Shown one piece after another: positions 58,142-64,000 of a stretch of DNA of 64,000 bases; the first letter of the stretch is position 1, and every line of letters starts with the position of its first letter. The DNA comes from an uncultured bacterium (GTDB lineage Bacteria > Bacillota_I > Bacilli_A > RFN20 > CAG-826): positions 124,001-188,000 of the forward strand of contig CASFQA010000001.1 of NCBI GenBank assembly GCA_949296775.1, read 5' to 3'. The notes beneath the pieces were generated by a model, which ran no database searches, was not told where the DNA came from, and was given only the letters and a program-made list of their open reading frames with translations. The position numbers were made by a program, and so were the translations under genes.

Positions 58142-59972
58142 TGTTATTCTCAGCTTCGGCTTTCCGCTTGGCGTCGAACTTTTTCCGCTCCGGGGTCGAA
58201 AGGATCTTCTTCCGCATCCGAAAAGCCGTTGGGGTGATCTCAACCAACTCATCGGAGTTGATGTAATCCAAACAGGCCTCTAAGGTCATCTTCCGGGGAG
58301 ACTTCAAGACGACGGTTTGATCTTTCGTCGAGCTGCGGACGTTGGTCTGGGGCTTGGCGGCAGTGACGTTGACGGCTAAGTCGACCGGGTAACGGTGCTC
58401 GCCGACGATCATCCCCTCATAGCAGATGGTGCCGGGGGTGATGAACATCGTCCCATGCTCCTCGATTTTCTCGATGGAGTAAGGGGTGGCCGGCCCTTTA
58501 TCGACCGAGACCAAGACCCCGAGTTGCCGTTCGCCGACCGAATGGGAATAGACTGGCCGATATTCGCGGAAGGTGTGGTTGATGATCCCATACCCTTTGG
58601 TTAAGGTCAGGAAGTTATTGACGAAGCCCAGCAACCCGCGGGAAGGGATGACGTAGATGAGCCGGGTTTGTCCGTTGTTCTCGATCATATCACTCATCTG
58701 CCCGCCTCGATTGCCAAGGGTATCCATGATGTCGCCGACGTATTCACTTGGGACATCGATCTGCAAGTCTTCGTAAGGTTCGCATTTGACCCCGTCGATC
58801 TCTTTGATGATGACGTGGGGCTTGCTGACCTCTAATTCGTAGCCTTCCCGGCGCATCGTCTCAATTAAAACCGAGAGATGGAGCTCGCCTCTTCCGGAAA
58901 CGGTCCAGGTCTCGGTATTGGGGATCCGTTTGTAACGGAGGGAGACGTCGCGCTGAACCTCTTGGTAGAGTCGGTCCTCGATGACCCTCGCGGTGACGAA
59001 TTTGCCGTCTTGCCCCCTTAATGGCGAGGAATTGGTCCCGAATTCCATCTGCAACGTCGGCTCATCGATCCGCAGTGGCGGCAACGGGCGGATGGAGGTG
59101 GGGGCGCAGATGGTGTCGCCGACGTTAAGCTCGGGATAGCCGGCGATGGCGCAGATGTCGCCGGAGTCGACTTGGCTTACCTCGACCCGTTTAAGCCCTT
59201 GGAAGGTGTAGAGCTTCATGACCTTGAAGTCCTTGGTCGAGCCATCGATCCTCACGTCGGTGACGGTTTCGCCGACTTTGACCGCGCCGCCGCGGATGGT
59301 GCCGATGCCGATCCGGCCGACGAATTCGTTGTAATCGAGCAAAGCCGGCTGCATCTGGAAAGGGGCGCTTGGATCGCAGATCGGCTCAGGGATTTCCTTC
59401 AGTATCGTCTCGAAGACCGGATCCATCCCCTTCGCTTGGGTTTCGGGGTCGCTCGAGTAGGAGGAGGTGCCGTTTAAAGCCGAGGTGTAGACGACCGGGA
59501 ATTCCAATAGGTCGTCGGGGGCGCCTAATTCGATGAAGAGGTCCAATACCTCGTCGACCGCCTTCTTCGGATCGGCGTTGGGCCGGTCGACTTTGTTGAT
59601 GACGACGATCGGCTTTATATGGTTCTCGAGGGCGTTCTTCAACACGAAGCGGGTCTGGGGCATGGTCCCCTCGAAGGCATCGACTAAAAGCAAGCAGCCA
59701 TCGACCATATGCATGATCCGCTCGACCTCGCCCCCGAAATCGGCGTGCCCCGGGGTGTCGACGATGTTGATTTTGGTGTCTTTGTACATGATCGAGGTGG
59801 TCTTGGCCAAGATGGTGATGCCCCTTTCCCGTTCCTGGGGATTGGAGTCCATGACCCGATCGACGATCTCCTCGTTCGCCCGGAAGGCGCCGGAATTGGC
59901 GAGAAGCGCGTTGACTAAGGTAGTTTTGCCATGGTCGACATGGGCGATGATGGCGATATTGCGCATTTTCAT
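58137..59972 (-). CDS. typA: GTPase TypA/BipA
   Basis: A 611-residue ribosome-binding GTPase. G1 '[17 protein letters not shown]', switch-II 'VDTPGHADFGGEVERIM', G4 'VVINKVDRPNADPKKAV'; the BipA-specific C-terminal domain follows ('SRGLLGFVNNFLTLTKGYG', 'TPERKKFDAKRKAEAENNK'). Two ATGs are adjacent (codons 1 and 3). It acts in 50S assembly and stress adaptation. Single-gene unit with its own promoter. Confidence 0.96.
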   Translation of the reverse strand: MKMRNIAIIAHVDHGKTTLVNALLANSGAFRANEEIVDRVMDSNPQERERGITILAKTTSIMYKDTKINIVDTPGHADFGGEVERIMHMVDGCLLLVDAFEGTMPQTRFVLKNALENHIKPIVVINKVDRPNADPKKAVDEVLDLFIELGAPDDLLEFPVVYTSALNGTSSYSSDPETQAKGMDPVFETILKEIPEPICDPSAPFQMQPALLDYNEFVGRIGIGTIRGGAVKVGETVTDVRIDGSTKDFKVMKLYTFQGLKRVEVSQVDSGDICAIAGYPELNVGDTICAPTSIRPLPPLRIDEPTLQMEFGTNSSPLRGQDGKFVTARVIEDRLYQEVQRDVSLRYKRIPNTETWTVSGRGELHLSVLIETMRREGYELEVSKPHVIIKEIDGVKCEPYEDLQIDVPSEYVGDIMDTLGNRGGQMSDMIENNGQTRLIYVIPSRGLLGFVNNFLTLTKGYGIINHTFREYRPVYSHSVGERQLGVLVSVDKGPATPYSIEKIEEHGTMFITPGTICYEGMIVGEHRYPVDLAVNVTAAKPQTNVRSSTKDQTVVLKSPRKMTLEACLDYINSDELVEITPTAFRMRKKILSTPERKKFDAKRKAEAENNK

Positions 59973-60019
59973 AGACGATACCTCGAGATAAAAACAGTTG
60001 CCCTTTTGGGCTGGTTGCT

Positions 60020-60048
60020 ATCTTATTCTCGCGCGCGCCTAGGTGCAA
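60020..60048 (-). promoter_or_regulatory. Promoter of typA
   Basis: TTGCAC (60048-60043), 17-base spacer with an alternating CG run, TAAGAT (60025-60020). In the leader, CAGCCC-AAAA-GGGC followed by CTGTTTTT could form an attenuator-like hairpin. Confidence 0.7.
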
Positions 60049-60093
60049 TAAGCAAACATTAGGAAAGCGTTTACCACTTATCGATTGTAAACG

Positions 60094-60117
60094 AAAAGGC
60101 GGGCAAAGCCGCCTTTT
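60094..60117 (-). terminator. Terminator of the small membrane protein operon
   Basis: AAAAGGCGG/CCGCCTTTT nine-pair stem with six-base loop, symmetric and so usable in both directions. Confidence 0.75.
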
Positions 60118-60135
60118 CCAATCGTTGGTTGACCG

Positions 60136-60402
60136 TTATTTGTCGTCGGAGGTCTTATGCTTTTGCTCCCGTTTTTTCTTGATGATTGGAAGGATGATTT
60201 TGATAAATTCCCAAATCATTACGGCGACGATGACCGTAAGGGAGAAATGCATTAATCCGGTCATGAGTCCGGTCAGGCTGCCATATCCCATTGGGTAGGT
60301 TGGGTAAGCGGCCCGAGCCCACATCCAAGTGATGTCCCTCATTGTGAGATAGAAGGTGGATCCGGCGAACAATACGATGGCTAGAAGTAAGATTATTTTC
60401 AT
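60136..60402 (-). CDS. Small membrane protein next to a secreted protein
   Basis: An 88-residue protein with two hydrophobic segments ('KIILLLAIVLFAGSTFYL' and 'SLTVIVAVMIWEFIKIIL') joined by a Tyr/Gly/Met-rich loop, ending in a basic tail ('KKKREQKHKTSDDK'). It starts 15 bases after the secreted-protein gene in the same operon. It could anchor, export or protect against that protein; these are guesses. Confidence 0.6.
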   Translation of the reverse strand: MKIILLLAIVLFAGSTFYLTMRDITWMWARAAYPTYPMGYGSLTGLMTGLMHFSLTVIVAVMIWEFIKIILPIIKKKREQKHKTSDDK

Positions 60403-60416
60403 TGCGTTTCCTTTCC

Positions 60417-61277
60417 TTAATAGAAGAATCCGATGGTCGTCAATTTGTCTTCTTGGCGGTCGAATAAATCGCCCTCTTTATTTTTGTCGTGGTTCCATTC
60501 GGTGTTCTGATAGAAGGTGTGGACATGGCAGCGGAAGGCGTCGCTGCTCATGTTCGTGGCCGAGCCATCCATTTCAAAGAGAACGTAGGAATCGACATTA
60601 TAGGTTATCGTCCCGGCGACTTCTGGGTTTTGGGTAATGTAAGTCCACTCAAGGTTTTCGATGCTTTGCGGGCTGTATTGATGGGAAAGCATCGGATCGG
60701 CGGTGACGCTAGAGAGCGTTTTGGTGAAAGAATAGGAAACCGAGGTGGTGAACATGGAATTGGCTTCGACCGAGAGGAAACCGCCGTTAAGATTGCCGGT
60801 CGATTGGCCATTTGAAATGCCGAAGCTTAAGGTCTTCGAGAACGAAGAGGTTATGGTTGTGGAGACGTTGGTGGAGTAGGGCCAAGACGCTTTAATGGAA
60901 ATGTTGCTGCTCCTCCTCCATCCTTCGTTGTATTGTTCCAACTCCAAATCGAAGCCGCCATACTTGAGATAAGCTTCTTTGAATTTGCTGCCATCGTCTT
61001 GCCTGTCTCCGTGAATTTGCGGAATAATCCCCGGGGTGAAGTTGACTTTCGAATTCAATAGGTAAAGGTTACTTTTGTCGGTGTAAGGAGATTTATATAA
61101 ATCCATTTCGACATAAACATACCCACAGTCGCTTTCCAATACTTTTATCGGGTCGATTCGCTTTATCAATTCAAAGCCAAATCCATCGTTGGCATTGGTT
61201 GATTGAGGTTGGAGATAACCAGCGGGGTTGCCCGATGAAACGCTGGTAAGGATGGCGAGCAGCAAAGAAGTGGTCAT
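60417..61277 (-). CDS. Secreted beta-rich protein, pore-forming-toxin-like pattern
   Basis: About 286 residues from the ATG 8 bases after AAAGGAGG. It has a short signal peptide ('MTTSLLLAILTSVSSG'). The centre is a long alternating Ser/Thr/hydrophobic stretch ('ISIKASWPYSTNVSTTITSS', 'KTLSFGISNGQSTGNLN', 'FTTSVSYSFTKTLSSV'), the composition of the amphipathic insertion hairpin in aerolysin-type beta-pore-forming proteins. Flanking parts are 'YGGFDLELEQYNEGW' and 'GTITYNVDSYVLFEMDG'. I cannot name a family. It has its own promoter and is followed by a small membrane protein and a terminator. Alternative: a structural surface protein. Confidence 0.55.
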   Translation of the reverse strand: MTTSLLLAILTSVSSGNPAGYLQPQSTNANDGFGFELIKRIDPIKVLESDCGYVYVEMDLYKSPYTDKSNLYLLNSKVNFTPGIIPQIHGDRQDDGSKFKEAYLKYGGFDLELEQYNEGWRRSSNISIKASWPYSTNVSTTITSSFSKTLSFGISNGQSTGNLNGGFLSVEANSMFTTSVSYSFTKTLSSVTADPMLSHQYSPQSIENLEWTYITQNPEVAGTITYNVDSYVLFEMDGSATNMSSDAFRCHVHTFYQNTEWNHDKNKEGDLFDRQEDKLTTIGFFY

Positions 61278-61299
61278 ATCTTTGCCTCCTTTCGATTTA

Positions 61300-61328
61300 A
61301 TTCTATTCTCGAAAAAAGTAATAATCAA
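61300..61328 (-). promoter_or_regulatory. Promoter of the secreted-protein operon
   Basis: TTGATT (61328-61323), 17-base spacer, TAGAAT (61305-61300), about 22 bases before the start codon. Confidence 0.75.
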
Positions 61329-61365
61329 TTGTTCAAATCCTTGTCCGATTTTAAAGTTTCTTTGG

Positions 61366-61392
61366 CGCTTTTATGACTTTAAGCGTTTTTTT
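61366..61392 (+). terminator. Possible orphan terminator
   Basis: CGCTT/AAGCG stem with ten-base loop followed by seven T. No gene ends here on the plus strand, so it may be left from a lost gene. Confidence 0.35.
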
Positions 61393-61422
61393 GCAGAAGC
61401 AGGGCAAGATTCAAATTTACCA

Positions 61423-61440
61423 CGGTGTTTTAAAACATCG
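61423..61440. promoter_or_regulatory. Near-perfect 18-base palindrome
   Basis: CGGTGTTTTAAAACATCG matches its reverse complement at all but one symmetric pair. It lies in AT-rich intergenic DNA ~95 bases upstream of the secreted-protein promoter. A dimeric regulator site is possible. Confidence 0.35.
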
Positions 61441-61549
61441 GGCAAAAAGCCAACCGTTTCCTCTAACTAGGCCATATATGCGAAAAATAGGAAATATTGG
61501 CTGTTTTCACCCAAACGACTGATAATCGTAATCGACTAAGGTGCTAAAA

Positions 61550-61652
61550 AGCCGCGCTAAACCGACGATCATGGAACCCAATCTGGGCAAGGAGGGGCCT
61601 TTGCCCAGCCTCCACGCAGGCTCGGTTTGGCGATTGGGTTCATGTGGCGGCT
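61550..61652 (+). ncRNA. Compact structured element, possibly pseudoknotted, before a transposase remnant
   Basis: Nested pairings: AGCCGC (61550-61555) with GCGGCT (61647-61652); GAACCCAATC (61574-61583) with GATTGGGTTC (61632-61641), ten perfect pairs; TGGGCAAGG (61584-61592) with CCTTTGCCCA (61598-61607); AGCCT with AGGCT (61618-61622). In addition AAACCG (61559-61564) is complementary to CGGTTT (61623-61628), which would cross the ten-pair helix as a pseudoknot. It could be an RNA or a DNA end structure of the adjoining mobile-element remnant. The family is unknown. Confidence 0.5.
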
Positions 61653-61673
61653 GGGGAAAGGCCTTTTCTAGCC

Positions 61674-61921
61674 ATGGACTATAACAGAATACGCGACTTC
61701 ATCACCTCTCTTCTTGACGACGAGGCCGCGGTTGCGCGCAAAGAGCTTAGGAAAAGGGAGCCGAAGCCGATCGACTCGATAGTCGGCATGGAGGCCGGGA
61801 GGCCCCTTTCTGCCGGGCGTGCGGGGCTAAGATGGCCAAGAACGGCCATGACAGAACCATGCATTGGAAATGGATATGCACGGGCTGCGGGGAGACGATC
61901 TCGGCGCCCGTCGTCGCCTAA
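61674..61921 (+). pseudogene. Transposase N-terminal fragment with zinc ribbon
   Basis: The ATG at 61674 opens a frame 'MDYNRIRDFITSLLDDEA' that loses its frame near 61800. The next frame continues 'PFCRACGAKMAKNGHDRT' and 'WKWICTGCGETISAPVVA', a two-CxxC zinc ribbon of the kind at the start of IS1595/ISL3-type transposases, then stops. The catalytic domain is missing. No inverted repeats of an intact IS are recognised. The exact IS family is uncertain. The ~330 bases after it (61922-62250) are AT-rich and hold nothing recognisable. Confidence 0.55.
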
Positions 61922-62250
61922 ATATAATTTAGTCCGTGACGCTTCATTAACTCCGTCTTGGCCGCATTCCTTACCGGGGCAAAACCCAGGCCCGCTCGGG
62001 AGCCGTGCGAAACGCCCTGGAAGAAAGTGCTTCATTTTCTTTGGGAATACCCGTTTTCCTATTTTTTCATTTAGTCTGAGAACTGGGGAGGAAAGTGTTT
62101 TCGAGTGGGGGAAAATAAGGCTTGCATTCACTGATAAAAATTCGATAAAACGTCAATTTCTTAGTAAAAAATATATTAATTTGAACGCGATAGTCTGCGC
62201 AAACCACGGAATCTTCAAAAAAGTTAGTGTGCGCATATCCTTAGAAAACG

Positions 62251-62278
62251 TTGAAAACATTAGAAAATATGGTAATAT
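62251..62278 (+). promoter_or_regulatory. Promoter of the AAA_14/DUF4143 gene
   Basis: TTGAAA (62251-62256), 16-base spacer, TAATAT (62273-62278), with a GGGAG ribosome binding site before the ATG. Confidence 0.7.
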
Positions 62279-62298
62279 TTCTCTTGCAGGGAGTTGAT

Positions 62299-63666
62299 AT
62301 GATTCTTAAACGTAAAATTTATCAGAAATTGGTGGATTGGAAAAATCAGTCCCAAGGTCAGACCGCCTTGCTGATTGAAGGGGCTCGCCGAATTGGAAAA
62401 TCCACCATTGTTGAGCGATTTGCGCGAGAACAATACCGGTCGTATATCCTGATCAATTTCAGCGAATCGGTTTCGAAATTCGTCCGGGATTCCTTTGACG
62501 ATCTCCGGCGGCTCGACGAGTTCTTCCAAAACCTTTCCGCCGACACCGGCGTCACTCTTTATCCGCGGGAAAGCCTCATCATATTCGATGAAGTCCAGCG
62601 CTTCCCAAGGGCCCGCGAGGCGATTAAGTTCCTAGTCGCCGATGGCCGTTATGACTACATCGAGACCGGCTCGCTTATCTCCATTAAGGAAAGCGTCGCC
62701 GACATCGTTATTCCCTCGGAAGAGAAGTCCCTTCTGATGTACCCACTTGATTTCGAGGAGTTCCTGTGGGCGGCGGGGGAGGAACCCTTGCTGTCTCTGA
62801 TTAAGGCTAAGGTCGAAGCCCGGGAACCGCTGGCGAACGAATTGCATAATCGGGCGATGCGGCTTTTCAGCGAATACCTCATCGTCGGCGGCATGCCTCA
62901 AAGCGTTGCCGCTTTCTTCGATAATCACCGCGATTTTTCCAAAAGCGACGAGCAAAAACGGGATGTTCTGAAGCTTTATTCCAATGATGTTCGCAAAGCC
63001 GAAGTCAAGTATCGAGACAAAGTCGCCTATATTTTCAGCCATATCCCCGATTTCCTTTCGACCGGGGCCAAAAATGTCAAGGTACGTCAAGACGCTCCAG
63101 CCCAAGGCTGGGGAACATACCGCCAGGCTTTCTTTTGGCTGGGTGATTCGATGATGGCGAATCTCTGCTATCGTTGCTCTGATCCCAATGTCGGGTTTGC
63201 GCTGAACGTGGACGAGAAACGGCTCAAATGCTATTTAGGCGACACCGGATTGCTTTTCTCGATGGCCTTCTCGGAGTCGGAAATAAAGAAGCTGTCGCTC
63301 TATCGGGATTTCCTCAGCGGCCGATTGGCCATCAATAAGGGGATGTTCTTCGAGAATGCCGTGGCCCAGATACTGGTGGCCAAAGGCAGCCGCCTCTTTT
63401 TCTACGATGAGCAAGATCGAGTCAGCCACCGGCCGACGATGGAGATTGATTTCCTGCTAAGCAACGAGTCGCGTTCGCATTACCGGATCTTTCCCCTTGA
63501 GGTCAAAAGCTCGAAGAATTACACGACCTCTTCCTTGGATGGGTTCGCTTCTAAATTTCCCAAGCGGATTGGAATGCGGTTGCTGGTCCATCCGAAGCAA
63601 TTCGCCCTTGAGGATGGGTTGGTCAAATTGCCTCCCTATATGCTGCCTTTCTTCGATTTTGAGTGA
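62299..63666 (+). CDS. AAA_14 / DUF4143 ATP-binding protein
   Basis: About 455 residues. The ATPase half has Walker A 'LLIEGARRIGKSTIVERF', Walker B 'LIIFDEVQRFPRAREAI' and sensor 'DYIETGSLISIKES'; the C-terminal DUF4143 half has 'KCYLGDTGLLFSMAF', 'GMFFENAVAQILVAKG' and 'EIDFLLSNESRSHYRIFPLE' with 'VKSSKNY', a restriction-endonuclease-like core (E, D, E-x-K). The family is common in accessory DNA of gut bacteria; its role is not established. It stands alone next to a transposase remnant, with an AT-rich upstream region, consistent with transfer. The start is set by the ribosome binding site; a frame start 48 bases upstream lacks one. Confidence 0.88.
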   Translation: MILKRKIYQKLVDWKNQSQGQTALLIEGARRIGKSTIVERFAREQYRSYILINFSESVSKFVRDSFDDLRRLDEFFQNLSADTGVTLYPRESLIIFDEVQRFPRAREAIKFLVADGRYDYIETGSLISIKESVADIVIPSEEKSLLMYPLDFEEFLWAAGEEPLLSLIKAKVEAREPLANELHNRAMRLFSEYLIVGGMPQSVAAFFDNHRDFSKSDEQKRDVLKLYSNDVRKAEVKYRDKVAYIFSHIPDFLSTGAKNVKVRQDAPAQGWGTYRQAFFWLGDSMMANLCYRCSDPNVGFALNVDEKRLKCYLGDTGLLFSMAFSESEIKKLSLYRDFLSGRLAINKGMFFENAVAQILVAKGSRLFFYDEQDRVSHRPTMEIDFLLSNESRSHYRIFPLEVKSSKNYTTSSLDGFASKFPKRIGMRLLVHPKQFALEDGLVKLPPYMLPFFDFE

Positions 63667-63680
63667 TTCGCTTTATTTTC

Positions 63681-63709
63681 TTGCATAAGCAAGAGGGTTC
63701 GCCTAATAT
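63681..63709 (+). promoter_or_regulatory. Promoter of rpsO
   Basis: TTGCAT (63681-63686), 17-base spacer, TAATAT (63704-63709). Confidence 0.75.
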
Positions 63710-63710
63710 A

Positions 63711-63790
63711 TGCCCTGCAGCTTGTCTGGGCCAGCAAGACGATTTCTCCGCTTGCGGCGCGGGCAATGCCAAGTGAAAAGAAAGGAGAAA
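63711..63790 (+). promoter_or_regulatory. Structured rpsO leader, possible S15 autoregulatory site
   Basis: An outer GCCC/GGGC pairing can close two inner hairpins (CTTG...CAAG and CGC-TTGCG-GCG), giving a three-way-junction shape like that of known S15-binding leaders in Bacilli. AAAGGAG follows as ribosome binding site. Folding is by eye. Confidence 0.4.
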
Positions 63791-63795
63791 ACACC

Positions 63796-64000
63796 ATGGC
63801 CCTTAGCAAAGAAGAGACCTTAGCCCTCGTCAAGAAGTACGGCAAGGACGAGAAGGACACCGGCTCGACCGAAGTCCAAATCGCCATCCTCACTTCCCGG
63901 ATCAAGGCCCTCACCGAGCACTTGAAAGCCAACCACGGGGACGCCGCGAGCCACCGCAGCCTGCTCATCCTCGTCGGCAAGCGCCGCAGCCTGCTCGACT
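63796..64000 (+). CDS. rpsO: Ribosomal protein S15 (truncated by the window end)
   Basis: The visible 68 residues match S15: 'MALSKEETLALVKKYG', 'DTGSTEVQIAILTSRI' and 'HLKANHGDAASHRSLLIL', 'VGKRRSLLD'. The His-Ser/Asp residues that contact the 16S three-way junction are present. A good ribosome binding site precedes the ATG. About 20 residues of the C-terminus lie beyond the window. Confidence 0.96.
   Translation, partial: MALSKEETLALVKKYGKDEKDTGSTEVQIAILTSRIKALTEHLKANHGDAASHRSLLILVGKRRSLLD

Noticed and set aside
61644-62297. 217-codon plus-strand open frame
   Set aside because: Its first part is the transposase fragment before its frameshift; the rest is AT-rich intergenic sequence without coding character.
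62299-63666. IS21-type helper ATPase of a transposon
   Set aside because: The sequence has the AAA_14 plus DUF4143 layout, not an IstB-type ATPase, and no partner transposase is present.

Overview
The window reads as the chromosome of an uncultured low-G+C-lineage Firmicute (class Bacilli sensu lato, probably an Erysipelotrichia/RF39/RFN20-type gut bacterium) whose own DNA is fairly GC-rich. The evidence is the rimP-nusA-rnpM-ylxQ-infB-rbfA-truB-ribF order, a TypA gene, many lipoproteins, TasA-like proteins with SipW-type signal peptides, UGA used as a stop, and promoters of the sigma-A TTGNNN-N16-18-TATAAT type. No rRNA operon, prophage or CRISPR array is present. One tRNA is (Thr-GGU).

Layout. 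1-360: end of an aconitase-X swivel domain. 500-2930: a graveyard of AlbA_2/GHKL/winged-helix 'ATP-binding protein' genes with one intact member, a 263-bp direct repeat flanking it, and short operator-like repeat arrays. 3000-21530: a surface-fibre and c-di-GMP island. Two minus-strand operons each begin with a promoter followed directly by a c-di-GMP-I (GEMM-I) riboswitch. The upstream operon encodes two membrane-anchored TasA-like proteins, a membrane-anchored McrB-like AAA+ ATPase, a DUF2357 protein with a Lys-rich tail, a SipW-type signal peptidase, an intact EAL phosphodiesterase and a degenerate MTA/SAH-nucleosidase-like protein. The downstream operon encodes a 972-aa surface protein, two further SipW-type substrates and a 985-aa GGDEF/GAF/PAS/GGDEF/EAL-like protein with no recognisable catalytic residues. 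A further TasA-like gene is divergent, with its own promoter and leader. This island is the most interesting part of the window.

21.7-28.4 kb: envelope genes (O-antigen-ligase-like protein, MFS transporter, PLC-like protein, cardiolipin synthase). 28.4-30 kb: accessory genes (lone AlbA_2 domain, lipoprotein family). 30-37.4 kb: a tightly overlapping galM-galT-galK-ywaF-malQ-rimO operon (Leloir galactose use, glucan remodelling, S12 methylthiolation). 37.4-39.6 kb: lipoprotein, flavodoxin and a decayed CMD-cupin gene. 39.6-48 kb: adenylate-forming enzyme and DUF1624 acyltransferase, tRNA-Thr, GT4 glycosyltransferase, DegV, metallophosphoesterase, MATE exporter. 48-50 kb: four tandem paralogous lipoproteins. 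50.2-60 kb: the translation-factor operon, TtcA-like PP-loop enzyme, TruB, RibF and TypA. 60-62 kb: a secreted beta-rich protein with a small membrane partner, a structured element and a transposase fragment. 62.3-63.7 kb: an AAA_14/DUF4143 ATPase. The window ends inside rpsO.

Working model for the island (inference): rising c-di-GMP is sensed by both riboswitches. The fibre subunits are processed by the SipW-like peptidase, the McrB-like/DUF2357 pair acts in assembly or quality control rather than in restriction, and the EAL enzyme encoded in the same operon lowers c-di-GMP as feedback. All calls rest on reading the sequence; no database search was run.
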